The notes: generated by a model not told the origin, from the sequence alone. 64,000 nt of DNA from Streptomyces sp. HPF1205 (GCF_020400825.1 NZ_JAINVH010000004.1:186001-250000), one strand, 5' to 3'. Numbered from the stretch's first letter, positions 23,412 to 31,366 are shown. Program-made: numbers and translations.

Positions 23412-24746
23412 CTAGCCGCCGCGGCGGTGGGAGGCGGCCGCGCTGTGGTGGACGAACCAGTCGCGGGCCAGGTCCGCGACGGATTCCAGGGCACCCGGCT
23501 CCTCGAAGAGGTGGGTGGCGCCGGGGACGACGGTCAGCTCGCTCGGGCCGCGCAGCCGTACCCGGGCCTGGCGGTTGAGGTCGAGGACGGCCGGGTCGTG
23601 GCCGCCGACGATCAGGAGGGTGGGCGCGGTGACCCGGTCGAGCCCGGCGCCGGCCAGGTCGGGCCGGCCGCCCCTGGACACGACCGCGGCGACACCGGCC
23701 GCTGGGTCGGCCGCCGTCCGCAGCGCGGCGGCGGCCCCCGTGCTCGCCCCGAAGCAGCCCACCTCGCGCCCGCGGCCCTCCGGCGTCTCCCGCACCCAGC
23801 GGACGGCGGCGCCCAGCCGGTCGGCCAGCAGCGGGATGTCGAACCTCATGGCCCGGTCCCGGTCCTCCCGCGCGGTGAGCAGGTCGAACAGGAGGGTGCC
23901 CAGGCCCGCCCGGTTGAGCTCCTGCGCGACGAACCGGTTGCGGCCGCTGTGCCGGCTGCTGCCGCTGCCGTGCGCGAAGACGACGACCATCGGCGCGCCT
24001 TCGGGGACGGTCAGTTCGCCGGGCAGCCGGACCTGCCCGGCCGGGACCGAGACCTCGCGGCTGCCGCCGGCCGCGTCCCGCGAGCCCGCCCGGTCGCGGC
24101 CGAGCCGGTCGGCGGCGCGGGTCAGGCAGGCCAGCACCTCGGCGTCGGGCACCTCGGCGAAGTCGGCATAAAACTGGCCGATCGCCGAGAAGTCGGCCGG
24201 GGTGAACGGGCACACGCACACGTCCGCCAGTCCCTCGAACTTCGCGGTCCAGCCCCTCGGCGCCACGGGCACGGCCACCACGATGCGCCGCGGGCCGCGC
24301 GCCCGTACCACCTGGCAGGCCGCGCGCTCGGTGGCGCCGGTCGCGATGCCGTCGTCCACCAGGACCACCGTGCGGCCCTCGGCGTCGATCCGGGGTCTGC
24401 CCTCGTGGTAGGCGCGGGCGCGGCGCTCCAGCACCTCGCGCTCCCGCTCCTCGACCGCGGCGAGTTCCCCGGGCGAGACGCGGGCGAGGTCCACCACGTC
24501 CTCGTTCAGCACCCGTACGCCGTCCTCGCCCAGGGCGCCCGCGGCCAGTTCGGGATGGGTGGGCACCCCGAGCTTGCGTACCAGGCAGACGTCCAGCGGC
24601 GCCCGCAGCGCCGCGGCCACTTCCTCACCGACCGGGACGCCGCCCCTCGGCAGCCCCAGTACCAGCGTTCCCTCACCCGCGGGCACCACCGACCGCACCT
24701 CGTCGGCCAGCCTGCGCCCTGCTTCCTGACGGTCCCTGTAGAACAT
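23412..24746 (-). CDS. Phosphoribosyltransferase / dienelactone-hydrolase-type fusion
   Basis: A 444-residue two-domain protein. Residues about 1-215 are a type I phosphoribosyltransferase: MFYRDRQEAGRRLADEV, LGLPRGGVPVGEEVA, LVRKLGVPTHPELAAGA and the PRPP loop RTVVLVDDGIATGAT. Residues about 235-440 are an alpha/beta hydrolase: VVFAHGSGSSRHSGRNR, nucleophile CFGASTGAAAAL (GxSxG), acid in LIVGGHDPAVLDLN, His in VPGATHLFEEPGAL. This fusion is common in actinobacteria but its reaction is unknown. ATG 24746 has GAGGAGG upstream. It lies 123 bases after gvpK on the same strand and could be read from the gas-vesicle transcript. Confidence 0.85.
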   Translation of the reverse strand: MFYRDRQEAGRRLADEVRSVVPAGEGTLVLGLPRGGVPVGEEVAAALRAPLDVCLVRKLGVPTHPELAAGALGEDGVRVLNEDVVDLARVSPGELAAVEEREREVLERRARAYHEGRPRIDAEGRTVVLVDDGIATGATERAACQVVRARGPRRIVVAVPVAPRGWTAKFEGLADVCVCPFTPADFSAIGQFYADFAEVPDAEVLACLTRAADRLGRDRAGSRDAAGGSREVSVPAGQVRLPGELTVPEGAPMVVVFAHGSGSSRHSGRNRFVAQELNRAGLGTLLFDLLTAREDRDRAMRFDIPLLADRLGAAVRWVRETPEGRGREVGCFGASTGAAAALRTAADPAAGVAAVVSRGGRPDLAGAGLDRVTAPTLLIVGGHDPAVLDLNRQARVRLRGPSELTVVPGATHLFEEPGALESVADLARDWFVHHSAAASHRRGG

Positions 24747-24869
24747 CCCGGCGGCCTCCTCGCCCGCCCCCGGCGTGTGTGTCTCCCCCGGCCTTCCGGC
24801 CCTTTTCCCCATCGTTTCCATCGTCCCTCCGCCGCCGCCCGCCCGCAGCCCGCGGCCGGCTCCCCGTGC

Positions 24870-25178
24870 TCAGTCGCGGGGCAGCAGCGGGCCCAGCGGA
24901 CCCAGGTCGATGTTGAGGTCCTCGGGGTCCAGCCCGAAGTGCTCGCGCAGTTCGGTCATGCGCTCCTCCAGCGCCATCAGCGTCAGACCGAGTTCCTCGA
25001 TCTTGTCGTCCGCGAGGTCGCCCTGGTCGATCCGCCGCATGGCCTGGCGTTCCATCAGCTGCCGCAGCAGTTCCACGACGGTCAGCACCAGTCCGGCCAG
25101 GCCCCGCTCGACCTGCTCGCGGTCGATGTCGAGCCGGCGCGGCACGGACCGCGACTCGCCACCCGGTCGTGAGGTCAT
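24870..25178 (-). CDS. gvpK: Gas vesicle protein GvpK
   Basis: A 102-residue accessory protein for gas-vesicle assembly. The core RLDIDREQVERGLAGLVLTVVELLRQLMERQAMRRID, then GDLADDKIEELGLTLMALEERMTELREHFGL, is typical of GvpK and should form helices. The C-terminal DLNIDLGPLGPLL is conserved. Its ATG overlaps the stop of gvpS by four bases (ATGA), so it is translationally coupled. It is the last gvp gene of the operon. Confidence 0.92.
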   Translation of the reverse strand: MTSRPGGESRSVPRRLDIDREQVERGLAGLVLTVVELLRQLMERQAMRRIDQGDLADDKIEELGLTLMALEERMTELREHFGLDPEDLNIDLGPLGPLLPRD

Positions 25179-25444
25179 CCCGGCTCCTCCCCCGGCCCGC
25201 CGGAACCGCTCCCGCCGGCGCCCTCTCCCCAGGCCGCCCGTATGGAGGCGACCAGCGCGCGCAGGGAGATCCGTACGAGGTCCACGTCCGCGATCGACAG
25301 CGTGATCTCGCCGCTGATGACGACACCGCTGGCCAGCACCCGGTCCAGCAGGTCCACCAGGGCGATCTCGCGTCCGGGGCCGATTCCGGCGCCGGAGGTC
25401 TGCCGCGGGGCGGCGGCCGGGCGCGGGGCGGGCGCCGTGTTCAC
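25175..25444 (-). CDS. gvpS: Gas vesicle protein GvpS (GvpA family)
   Basis: An 89-residue GvpA-like protein. The conserved structural core is EIALVDLLDRVLASGVVISGEITLSIADVDLVRISLRALVASI. Short flanks are Ala/Pro- and Gly-rich. GvpS-type paralogs are thought to be minor shell or nucleation components. It starts with GTG overlapping the gvpL stop by four bases and overlaps gvpK by four bases. It is the third GvpA-family member in this operon. Confidence 0.88.
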   Translation of the reverse strand: MNTAPAPRPAAAPRQTSGAGIGPGREIALVDLLDRVLASGVVISGEITLSIADVDLVRISLRALVASIRAAWGEGAGGSGSGGPGEEPG

Positions 25445-26247
25445 GACCGCTCCTCCCCGTACTCCCCGGTTTCGTCCTGCCGCGGGCCGACGAAGGAGTA
25501 CGGGGGCCAGGGCCCGCTGAGCTCCACACGCACCTCGGGGAAGCGCCGTCCGCAGGCGGCGACGGCCTCGGCGAAGGCGCCGGCGGCGGAGCGGTCCACC
25601 AGGTAGGAGTCGTTGAGGATCATCCAGCCGTCGTATCCGGCCAGCCGCGGGTCCTGGGGCCGGTGGGCCGCGGTGGCGGCGGCGTGTCCCGCCAGGTCGG
25701 CCCGGATCCGCTCGGCCCGCTCCGACGCCCGCCGGTACGCCTCCTCCTTGCTGTCGCGCTGCGCGCGGCGGCGCAGCAGGTAGGCGGTCCCCGGGCTCGT
25801 GCCGGCGGCTCCTTCGGCGCCGTCGGCGGCCGGCCCGGGTGACGCCTCGGGATCCACGTACGCCTTGACGCCCCACTCGGTGCGGTCCCGGGTCCGCTCG
25901 AAGGCCGCGGTGAAGTCGGCGGCCCGGTCCCGGAGCACCGCGCGTACGGCCGCGTCGTCGCGGTAGACGGTGGCGAACTGCAGCGGTACGGCCCCGGTGA
26001 CCCCGCTCAGCGCGTCGATCACCTGATGGTGGGCGCGGGCGGCCGCCTCCAGCCAGCGCAGGTCCTCCAGGTGGTCCTTCAGCGGCTGTTCGGCGAAATC
26101 GCCGAGCGGCACCGAGCCGACGGCGGCCGCCAAGGAGCCTTCGGCGACCAGGCGGACGGGCTCGTCGGCCACGCCCGTCGGCGCCGGGGGGCCGGGGGCG
26201 CGGGTCCCGGCGGGGACGACCGCGTACAGCCATACGGCGTCGCTCAT
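25441..26247 (-). CDS. gvpL: Gas vesicle protein GvpL/GvpF family
   Basis: A 268-residue accessory protein of the GvpL/GvpF family, which supports early vesicle assembly and can bind GvpA. It begins DAVWLYAVVPAGTRAP. Typical blocks are LKDHLEDLRWLEAAARAHHQVIDAL, AVPLQFATVYRDDAAVRAVL, EWGVKAYVD and the C-terminal ELSGPWPPYSFVG. A second family member (gvpF) lies further upstream. The ATG overlaps the end of gvpJ by four bases and its stop overlaps gvpS by four bases. Confidence 0.92.
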   Translation of the reverse strand: MSDAVWLYAVVPAGTRAPGPPAPTGVADEPVRLVAEGSLAAAVGSVPLGDFAEQPLKDHLEDLRWLEAAARAHHQVIDALSGVTGAVPLQFATVYRDDAAVRAVLRDRAADFTAAFERTRDRTEWGVKAYVDPEASPGPAADGAEGAAGTSPGTAYLLRRRAQRDSKEEAYRRASERAERIRADLAGHAAATAAHRPQDPRLAGYDGWMILNDSYLVDRSAAGAFAEAVAACGRRFPEVRVELSGPWPPYSFVGPRQDETGEYGEERS

Positions 26248-26714
26248 GACCCGCCGCCCTCCCCCGCGTCCTTCCCGGGCTCGTCCCCGGCGTCATCGGG
26301 CTCGTCCACGGAGTCGTCGTCCTCGAGCGCTCGCTTCCGGCCGCCGCCTGCCGCGCGGGCCGCGCCGCCCGCTTCCAGGTCGCCGGCGCGTTCCGCCTCA
26401 AGATCGCCGATACGGCGCCGCAGCCTGCGGTTCTCCGCCAGGACGTCGCGTTTGCCGGACGACAGCGACGGGTCGTGCTCCCACCAGTCGATGCCCATCT
26501 CCCTGGCCCGGTCCACCGAGGCCACGATCAGCCGGATCTTGATGGTGAGGAGTTCGATGTCCAGCAGGTCCACCCGGATGTCCCCGGCGATGACGATGCC
26601 CTTGTCGAGTACCCGTTCCAGGATGTCGGCGAGGTTCGCCGGCTCGGGGCGGCCGGCCTCACGCGCGGGCGCGCGGTCGCGACCCCGGCCCGCGGTCCAC
26701 ACCGGCTCGTTCAT
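26244..26714 (-). CDS. gvpJ: Gas vesicle protein GvpJ (GvpA family with acidic tail)
   Basis: A 156-residue protein. The GvpA-like core is residues about 25-75: NLADILERVLDKGIVIAGDIRVDLLDIELLTIKIRLIVASVDRAREMGIDWWEHDP. A coiled-coil-like segment follows (LAENRRLRRRIGDLEAERAGDLEA), then an acidic tail (ALEDDDSVDEPDDAGDEPGKD). GvpJ is a minor component that shapes vesicle tips or width in studied systems. It is 7 bases after gvpO and overlaps gvpL by four bases. Confidence 0.9.
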   Translation of the reverse strand: MNEPVWTAGRGRDRAPAREAGRPEPANLADILERVLDKGIVIAGDIRVDLLDIELLTIKIRLIVASVDRAREMGIDWWEHDPSLSSGKRDVLAENRRLRRRIGDLEAERAGDLEAGGAARAAGGGRKRALEDDDSVDEPDDAGDEPGKDAGEGGGS

Positions 26715-26721
26715 GCCCGGA

Positions 26722-27150
26722 TCACTCCTTGTCGGCCCGACCGCGGTAGTAGCGCCGGTCGCGCTCGTACGAGATCAGCTCGCCGTCCCCGTCGAGGTCG
26801 ACGCGGTAGACGGCCAGGACGTCGGTGGAGTTCGGCACGCGCCGCGTCTCCACCACCTCGATCCCGACCCGCCAGCCCTCGGCTGTCCGCGCCACCGACG
26901 TCACCCCCTCCGGTTCGCGTCCTATCAGTTCGACGACCTGTCGGGCGGCCCGCCTGACCGCGACCGAGGCCGACACTGCGGGCCCGTCGGTCCGGCCGGT
27001 GCCGGGGGCCTCGCCGTCCTCGGCGCCGCGGCGTTCCGTCTCGTGCGAACCGTCCGGCTCCCGCCGCTCGCGGCGGCGGTCGTCCCGGTCCGGCTCGCGG
27101 CGGCGCCCGGCCGTGGCGTCGCCGTCCTTCGCCCGGTGTCGTTCCGCCAT
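26722..27150 (-). CDS. gvpO: Gas vesicle protein GvpO
   Basis: A 142-residue protein. The first 55 residues are highly charged and disordered-looking (RRREPDRDDRRRERREPDG). The C-terminal 85 residues carry the GvpO domain: RRAARQVVELIGREPEGVTSVARTAEGWRVGIEVVETRRVPNSTDVLAVYRVDLDGDGELISYERDRRYYRG. GvpO is a common accessory gene in actinobacterial clusters, exact role unclear. It sits three bases after gvpG. In S. coelicolor, as I recall it, gvpO is first in the operon; here it is sixth. Confidence 0.9.
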   Translation of the reverse strand: MAERHRAKDGDATAGRRREPDRDDRRRERREPDGSHETERRGAEDGEAPGTGRTDGPAVSASVAVRRAARQVVELIGREPEGVTSVARTAEGWRVGIEVVETRRVPNSTDVLAVYRVDLDGDGELISYERDRRYYRGRADKE

Positions 27151-27153
27151 CGC

Positions 27154-27405
27154 TCAGACCTCCAGACCGCCGAGCGGGGGGCCGGCCGCCAGCAGCTTGC
27201 CGACCAGGTACTCCTCCTCGCGCGCGGCCTCCTCGGGCGGGATCTCGCCGGCCTCGCGGGCGCGGTCCACCTCGGCGAGGCGGCGGCGGATCGCCGTGGG
27301 GTCCTCGGTCTGGCGCAGCGCCTCGTCCTGGATGCGCTCCGCGACCCAGACGACCCCGCGCACGGGCGCGAGCGGCAGGGTGAGCAATCCGGTGAACAGG
27401 CCCAT
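27154..27405 (-). CDS. gvpG: Gas vesicle protein GvpG
   Basis: An 83-residue accessory protein. The N-terminal MGLFTGLLTLPLAPVRGVVWVAERIQDEALRQ is the family signature, followed by a charged helix (IRRRLAEVDRAREAGEIPPEEAAREEEYLVGKLL). GvpG is among the accessory proteins of assembly. The ATG at 27405 is two bases after the gvpF stop, and gvpO starts three bases after its stop. Confidence 0.92.
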   Translation of the reverse strand: MGLFTGLLTLPLAPVRGVVWVAERIQDEALRQTEDPTAIRRRLAEVDRAREAGEIPPEEAAREEEYLVGKLLAAGPPLGGLEV

Positions 27406-27407
27406 GG

Positions 27408-28208
27408 CTATGTCTCCCCTTTGGCGCCGGCAGCCGCGGCCGTTTCCGCGCCGGCCATGGCGTCGGCGACGAAGTCGTACGGGGCGAGGGGGCCGAGCAG
27501 CCGCAGCCGGATCCGGCCGCTCCACCGCCGGGCCAGCTCTTCCGCCGCCCGTTCGAAGGCGTCCCGTCGGTCTTCGGCCACGAGGAAGGAGGCGTCGGTG
27601 ACGCCGTCCTCCTCGGCCGGTTCGGAGAGGGTACGGGCGTCCGCCAGGGGCGCCAGCCGCCGGTCGAGCTCGGCGGTGTCCGCCTCCCGCTTGGCGGCGA
27701 CGGCCTCGGCGACCAGTTCGCCGAGGCGGACCCGCTCGTAGCGGGCGGCCTCGTCCGGCAGGCCGGCCGTGCGGTCCCGCAGTTCCACGATGTCCGGGTG
27801 CTCCGTCAGCACCTCGCGCAGCACGGCGTCCCGCTCGTACGAGGCCCGCAGGGTGAACTGGGCCCGCCCCCTGAGCCGGTCCAGGGCCGCGGCGAAGGCG
27901 TCGTGGGCGCCGGCCAGCACCTCCTCCGCGACGGCCCGCTCGTCGTCGAGCACGGTGCCGAAGCGGAAGGGGAGCACGGGAGCGCCGGTCGCGGCCAGCG
28001 TGTCCAGCACCCGGGAGTGGGCCCGCAGGTCCGCCGGGGTGCCCAGCGGGCGGTCGCCGCGCAGCCCGCTGACGGCAGCGGCGATCCCGCCGTGCCGGAC
28101 GTAGCCGACGCGGGCGCCGGAGTCGCCGTCGCCGACCGCGGGCAGCTCGCCGACCACCGCGTCGGCGTCGGGTTCCGACACGACGCCGTAGACGTAACAG
28201 GCTTCCAT
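27408..28208 (-). CDS. gvpF: Gas vesicle protein GvpF
   Basis: A 266-residue GvpL/GvpF family protein. It begins MEACYVYGVVSEPDADAVV. Recognisable blocks are LRAHSRVLDTLAATGAPVLPFRFGTVLDDERAVAEEVL, QFTLRASYERDAVLREVL and the C-terminal RIRLRLLGPLAPYDFV. In studied systems GvpF binds GvpA and is essential. The ATG at 28208 has GAGGAGG upstream; a longer in-frame start adds 17 residues before the conserved N terminus. It lies 60 bases after gvpA, the widest gap within the gvp run. Confidence 0.92.
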   Translation of the reverse strand: MEACYVYGVVSEPDADAVVGELPAVGDGDSGARVGYVRHGGIAAAVSGLRGDRPLGTPADLRAHSRVLDTLAATGAPVLPFRFGTVLDDERAVAEEVLAGAHDAFAAALDRLRGRAQFTLRASYERDAVLREVLTEHPDIVELRDRTAGLPDEAARYERVRLGELVAEAVAAKREADTAELDRRLAPLADARTLSEPAEEDGVTDASFLVAEDRRDAFERAAEELARRWSGRIRLRLLGPLAPYDFVADAMAGAETAAAAGAKGET

Positions 28209-28268
28209 GGCGTCCTCCTCGGCCGTGCGGCCGGTGATCCCCGGATTCCCGAAGATCACCGGCGGCCG

Positions 28269-28742
28269 TCACCGGCTCCGTTCCCTGCGGCTGGCCGGAC
28301 GCGACCTGCGCGGCCGCTCCTCGGCCCCGGCGTCGTCCGGCTGCCCGGCACCCTCGTCGTTCTCGTCGTCGTCCTCACCGCCGCGGCCGACCATGTCTGC
28401 GACGGTGTCCTTGACGGTCTCCTTGGCTCCTTCGAGCGCGCCCTTGGTCTTGTGCTCGGCGCCGCCCTCGCGGATCTCGTCCATCAGGCCCGGCAGCCCG
28501 TGGGTCTCGGTGCCGGTGCGGGCCAGGTCGAGGCGGTTGACCGCCTCGGCGAACCGGAGGTACGTGTCCACGCTCGCCACCACGACGCGCGCGTCGACGG
28601 TCAGCAGCTCGATGCCCACCAGCGACACCCGCAGGTAGACGTCGATCACCAGGCCCTTGTCGAGAATGAGGTCCACGACGTCCACCAGGCCGCCGCCCGA
28701 CGGCCGGTCGAGGTAGGTGCCGCTCTGACTCGCCGTCGTCAT
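28269..28742 (-). CDS. gvpA: Gas vesicle major structural protein GvpA
   Basis: A 157-residue protein. The shell-forming core is residues about 18-72: [55 protein letters not shown]. After it comes a long polar C-terminal extension ([26 protein letters not shown], then acidic and Arg-rich stretches). The extension is absent from short GvpA proteins of cyanobacteria and haloarchaea, but streptomycete GvpA proteins also have one. GvpA polymerises into the ribbed gas-permeable shell. It is 6 bases after the SRPBCC gene. Confidence 0.92.
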   Translation of the reverse strand: MTTASQSGTYLDRPSGGGLVDVVDLILDKGLVIDVYLRVSLVGIELLTVDARVVVASVDTYLRFAEAVNRLDLARTGTETHGLPGLMDEIREGGAEHKTKGALEGAKETVKDTVADMVGRGGEDDDENDEGAGQPDDAGAEERPRRSRPASRRERSR

Positions 28743-28748
28743 CGTCCA

Positions 28749-29861
28749 TCACCGTCCCCGGGCTCGTCCCTCGTCGTCCTCGTCGTCCTCCGCTTCGTCC
28801 TCGTACTCGTCGTCCTCCTCGTACTCGTCCTCGTCCTCGTTCTCGTCGTCCCGGTCCGGTTCCTCGTCCTCGTCCCGTTCCTCGTCCTCCTCGGCCTGCG
28901 CGCCCTGTTCCTCCTCGTCCTCTTCACCGGGCTCTTCGCCCGCGCCGCCGGGCTCCTCGCCCTCCTCCTCGGCGCGTACGTCCTCGTCGCTGCGCACGAC
29001 CTCGCCGTCGGCCACTTCGCCGCGCCAGCCGCGTACCTCGTCCTGGTGCAGGATCGTCTCGGTCATCACATGCCGCCGGAAGTGCTTGAGTTCGAGCCGG
29101 GCCCGGCGGCCCTGGGCACGCCAGATGTTCCCGGTGCGCTCGAAGAAGCCCTGCGGGTGGTAGACGAGCACGAGCAGGATCCGGGTCAGGTCCGGGGTCA
29201 GCTCGTGGAAGGTGACGGTGCCGTCGACGCGGCCCTTCTCGCCGGTGGACTCCCACACGATCCGCTCGTCGGGCATCTGCTCGACGATGTTCGACTTCCA
29301 GGTGCGGTGGGACCAGAACACCTGCGCCTTCCAGTCCAGTTCGGTGTCGGACTGCTGCTTGACGTTCTCGACCTTCTTCATGAAGGTGGGGAAGTCCTCG
29401 AACTCGGTCCACTGGTTGTAGGCCACGGAGACCGGTACGCCGACGTCGATGCTCTCCACGATGTTGGTGGCCTTGAGCGTCTTGCCGCCGCCGTCTGCGC
29501 CACCTCCGCCTTCGCCCTTGTCGCCGGTGCCCGGAAGCATGCCCTTCGCCTTCTCCTTCACCTGGGTGAACCCGGCGCCGAGCAGCGACCGGGTGACGGA
29601 CTTGCCCTCCGCCAGGTCGCGGCCGCCTTTGAGCGCGGCCGCCAGCCCCGAGCCGCCGTTCTCGGCGACGCCGGTCAGCCGCTCGGTGGCGTCGCCGAGC
29701 TTCGCCGACAGGCCGGACAGGGCGCGCTCGCCGAGGGCGGCGAGCAGGTCCTGGCCCTCGTGCAGCAGGCGGTCGGTGGGGAGCTCCTGCGTAAGGCCCT
29801 TCGCCAGGCCCTTGGTCGGTCCGCCGTTGGTGTCGGCGGGCGCCTGCGTCCGCTCGGTCAT
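28749..29861 (-). CDS. SRPBCC-domain gas-vesicle-associated protein with extreme acidic tail (GvpZ-like)
   Basis: A 370-residue protein. Residues 1-130 are helical and Gly-rich. Residues about 132-275 are an SRPBCC/START-like ligand-binding domain: TNIVESIDVGVPVSVAYNQWTEFEDFPTFMKKVENVKQ, then FWSHRTWKSNIVEQMPDERIVWESTGEKGRVDGTVTFHEL. Residues about 285-370 are almost entirely Glu and Asp (for example DEDEEPDRDDENEDEDEYEE), coded by GAG/GAC repeats at 28752-28990. Actinobacterial gvp clusters often carry an SRPBCC gene; the match to GvpZ is by position and type and the name is not certain. A role in binding lipid or shell proteins is inference. It is three bases after the GvpY-like gene. Confidence 0.82.
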   Translation of the reverse strand: MTERTQAPADTNGGPTKGLAKGLTQELPTDRLLHEGQDLLAALGERALSGLSAKLGDATERLTGVAENGGSGLAAALKGGRDLAEGKSVTRSLLGAGFTQVKEKAKGMLPGTGDKGEGGGGADGGGKTLKATNIVESIDVGVPVSVAYNQWTEFEDFPTFMKKVENVKQQSDTELDWKAQVFWSHRTWKSNIVEQMPDERIVWESTGEKGRVDGTVTFHELTPDLTRILLVLVYHPQGFFERTGNIWRAQGRRARLELKHFRRHVMTETILHQDEVRGWRGEVADGEVVRSDEDVRAEEEGEEPGGAGEEPGEEDEEEQGAQAEEDEERDEDEEPDRDDENEDEDEYEEDDEYEDEAEDDEDDEGRARGR

Positions 29862-29864
29862 CGG

Positions 29865-30560
29865 TCAGCTCCCCTTGTTCTCGCGCCCGCCGGACCGGGC
29901 CGCCGACCCGGTCTCGCGGGAGGCCCGGCCGGAGGTCCGCCGGGTCTGCCCGCGGGACTTCCCGTCACCGCTCGCGGCCGTCTTCTTGGCGGCGTCGCCC
30001 GCCCGTGTGCCGGTCTTCTTCTTGGCCGGGCCGCGGTCCGCGGCCGCCGTGCGCTTGGCCTTCGGCCGGTCGCCCGCGCCGCCGCCGCGACCGGTCTCGC
30101 GGGACGGGCCGCCGCGCCGGGAGGACGCCGGCCGCTCGCCGCCTTGCTCCTGCGCACCCTCGCGCTCCTCCGCGCCCTCGGCCGCCTCTGCCCCCTGGTC
30201 GCCCTCGCTTCCCTCGCTTGGCTCGGGTCCGGCGCCTTCGCCTTCGCCTTCGCCGGCGCCGGCACCGCCCCGCAGCGACGCCGACCAGTCGGCCATACGG
30301 CCGCTGAGCGCGTCCATGCGGTGGGAAGCGGCCGCGATCGCCGCCGCGCGGCCCGCGGCGGCCAGGTCACCCCGCACGTTCTCGGTCAGCTTGCCGATCT
30401 CCGGGGACTTCAGCAGCGCGCCGCCCTTGTCGCCACCGCCCCGGGAGCGCAGGCGCTGCCCGGCCATGGCACCGGCCAGGGCCATGGCCCAGCGCGCCTT
30501 GTGGTGGCGCCCGAGGAAGTATCCGCCCGCGACGGCCACGGCTGCTTTTCCGGTGTTCAT
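29865..30560 (-). CDS. Gas-vesicle-associated protein with basic tail (GvpY-like), first gene of the gvp operon
   Basis: A 231-residue protein. The N-terminal part (MNTGKAAVAVAGGYFLGRHHKARWAMALAGAMAGQRL) has a short hydrophobic glycine-rich segment that could touch membrane or shell. Residues about 55-95 are helical. An acidic middle (GEGEGEGAGPEPSEGSEGDQ) is followed by a Lys/Arg/Ala-rich tail from about residue 145 to the end (RPKAKRTAAADRGPAKKKTG). It has a good Shine-Dalgarno (GGAG) and is first in the cluster. The GvpY label rests on position and general character. Function unknown. Confidence 0.75.
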   Translation of the reverse strand: MNTGKAAVAVAGGYFLGRHHKARWAMALAGAMAGQRLRSRGGGDKGGALLKSPEIGKLTENVRGDLAAAGRAAAIAAASHRMDALSGRMADWSASLRGGAGAGEGEGEGAGPEPSEGSEGDQGAEAAEGAEEREGAQEQGGERPASSRRGGPSRETGRGGGAGDRPKAKRTAAADRGPAKKKTGTRAGDAAKKTAASGDGKSRGQTRRTSGRASRETGSAARSGGRENKGS

Positions 30561-30838
30561 GAGGGTGACTCCTTGGATGACCGCAGCGATCTGTCCATGT
30601 TCGGCTGCCCGACCAGAAGGGGTGAAAACGGCATAATCCTTTTTTCTCGTAAGTCACCAGAATGGTTACGAACTGGACACGGCGACCTACGCGGGGTGGC
30701 CGGCCGGCAAGTGGTTCCCGCGCCGCTCGGGCGGGGTGGGTGCGGGAAGGGGCCGTCAAGCACTGTCAGGGTCCCTTGACGCGGAGCCGGTCCGTCAGGA
30801 AGCCTTGACGGGATCCCGGTGACGAGAAGGGGCGCGCC
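30561..30838. promoter_or_regulatory. Divergent promoter region of the gvp operon and a HTH gene
   Basis: This 278-base gap is unusually AT-rich around 30630-30660. Toward gvp, on the minus strand, GTTT at about 30640 is followed after 15 bases by GGGCAG, a weak match to the Streptomyces sigma-B-type GTTT/GGGTAY promoter. Toward the HTH gene, CTTGACG occurs at 30775-30781 and 30804-30810, with the inverted copy CGTCAAG at 30754-30760; the first pair forms an inverted repeat with 14 bases between. These may be -35 boxes or operator half-sites. Confidence 0.4.
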
Positions 30839-31366
30839 ATGGAGTGGGCTGACGAGAGCGGACGACACCTTGGGTACGTGGTGGCCGTCCTGGAGGACGG
30901 CGGCGAGCCCGGCCCCGAGCCCGGAGGCCGCCGGCCCTGGTGGCACTACAACGGGGCGGACGGCCCGCGCGCCGTCGGCGTCAAGGGCGCTTGCGAGTGC
31001 GGCTGGCGCGGGGAGCGGACGCATCCCGTCCACCGCGGGGACGACGAGGCGACGGAAGGCTACGAGGCGGACACGGGCCCGTACGCCGACTGGGAGAGCC
31101 ACGTCCTGCTGGCCGAAGGCGCGGTCCCGTACGACGTCGAGCAACTCCTCGCCGCCCTGGGACGGCGGATCGGGGAACTCGCCGAGGACCAGCCGCTCAC
31201 CGCGCTGCGCGTCGCGGCGCGCGTCGAGAGGACGGCCCCGGAGCACACCCTGGAGGCGGTCCGCGCCGCCCGCCGCGGCCTGGTCTCCTGGGAGGCGATC
31301 GGCCGTTCCCTCGGCTGCACCCGCCAGGCCGCGCACGAACGCTTCGCCCGGCACGTCAAGGAGTGA
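30839..31366 (+). CDS. Hypothetical protein with C-terminal HTH-like segment, divergent from gvp
   Basis: A 175-residue protein I cannot place in a named family. Residues 1-75 contain GYVVAVLEDGG, a Trp-rich PWWHYNG and ACECGWRGERTHPV with two Cys close together, suggesting a small metal or disulfide site. Residues about 125-172 read LEAVRAARRGLVSWEAIGRSLGCTRQAAHERFARHV, a clear helix-turn-helix pattern as in AsnC/HTH proteins with WxxIGxxLGxxRQAAHxRF. It may bind DNA. It stands alone, divergent from the gas-vesicle operon across 278 bases, so control of that operon is possible but unproven. Confidence 0.75.
   Translation: MEWADESGRHLGYVVAVLEDGGEPGPEPGGRRPWWHYNGADGPRAVGVKGACECGWRGERTHPVHRGDDEATEGYEADTGPYADWESHVLLAEGAVPYDVEQLLAALGRRIGELAEDQPLTALRVAARVERTAPEHTLEAVRAARRGLVSWEAIGRSLGCTRQAAHERFARHVKE

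Noticed and set aside
30650..30670. A third GTAACC-type operator in the gvp promoter region (GTAAGT-N9-GGTTAC)
   Set aside because: Only one half-site matches, and the spacing is nine rather than eight bases.
27798..30779. A 993-codon open frame on the plus strand antisense to the gas-vesicle genes
   Set aside because: It is a shadow of the GC-rich minus-strand genes. The translation is low complexity (Val/Leu/Ala/Gly runs) with no family resemblance, while the minus strand gives clear Gvp proteins.
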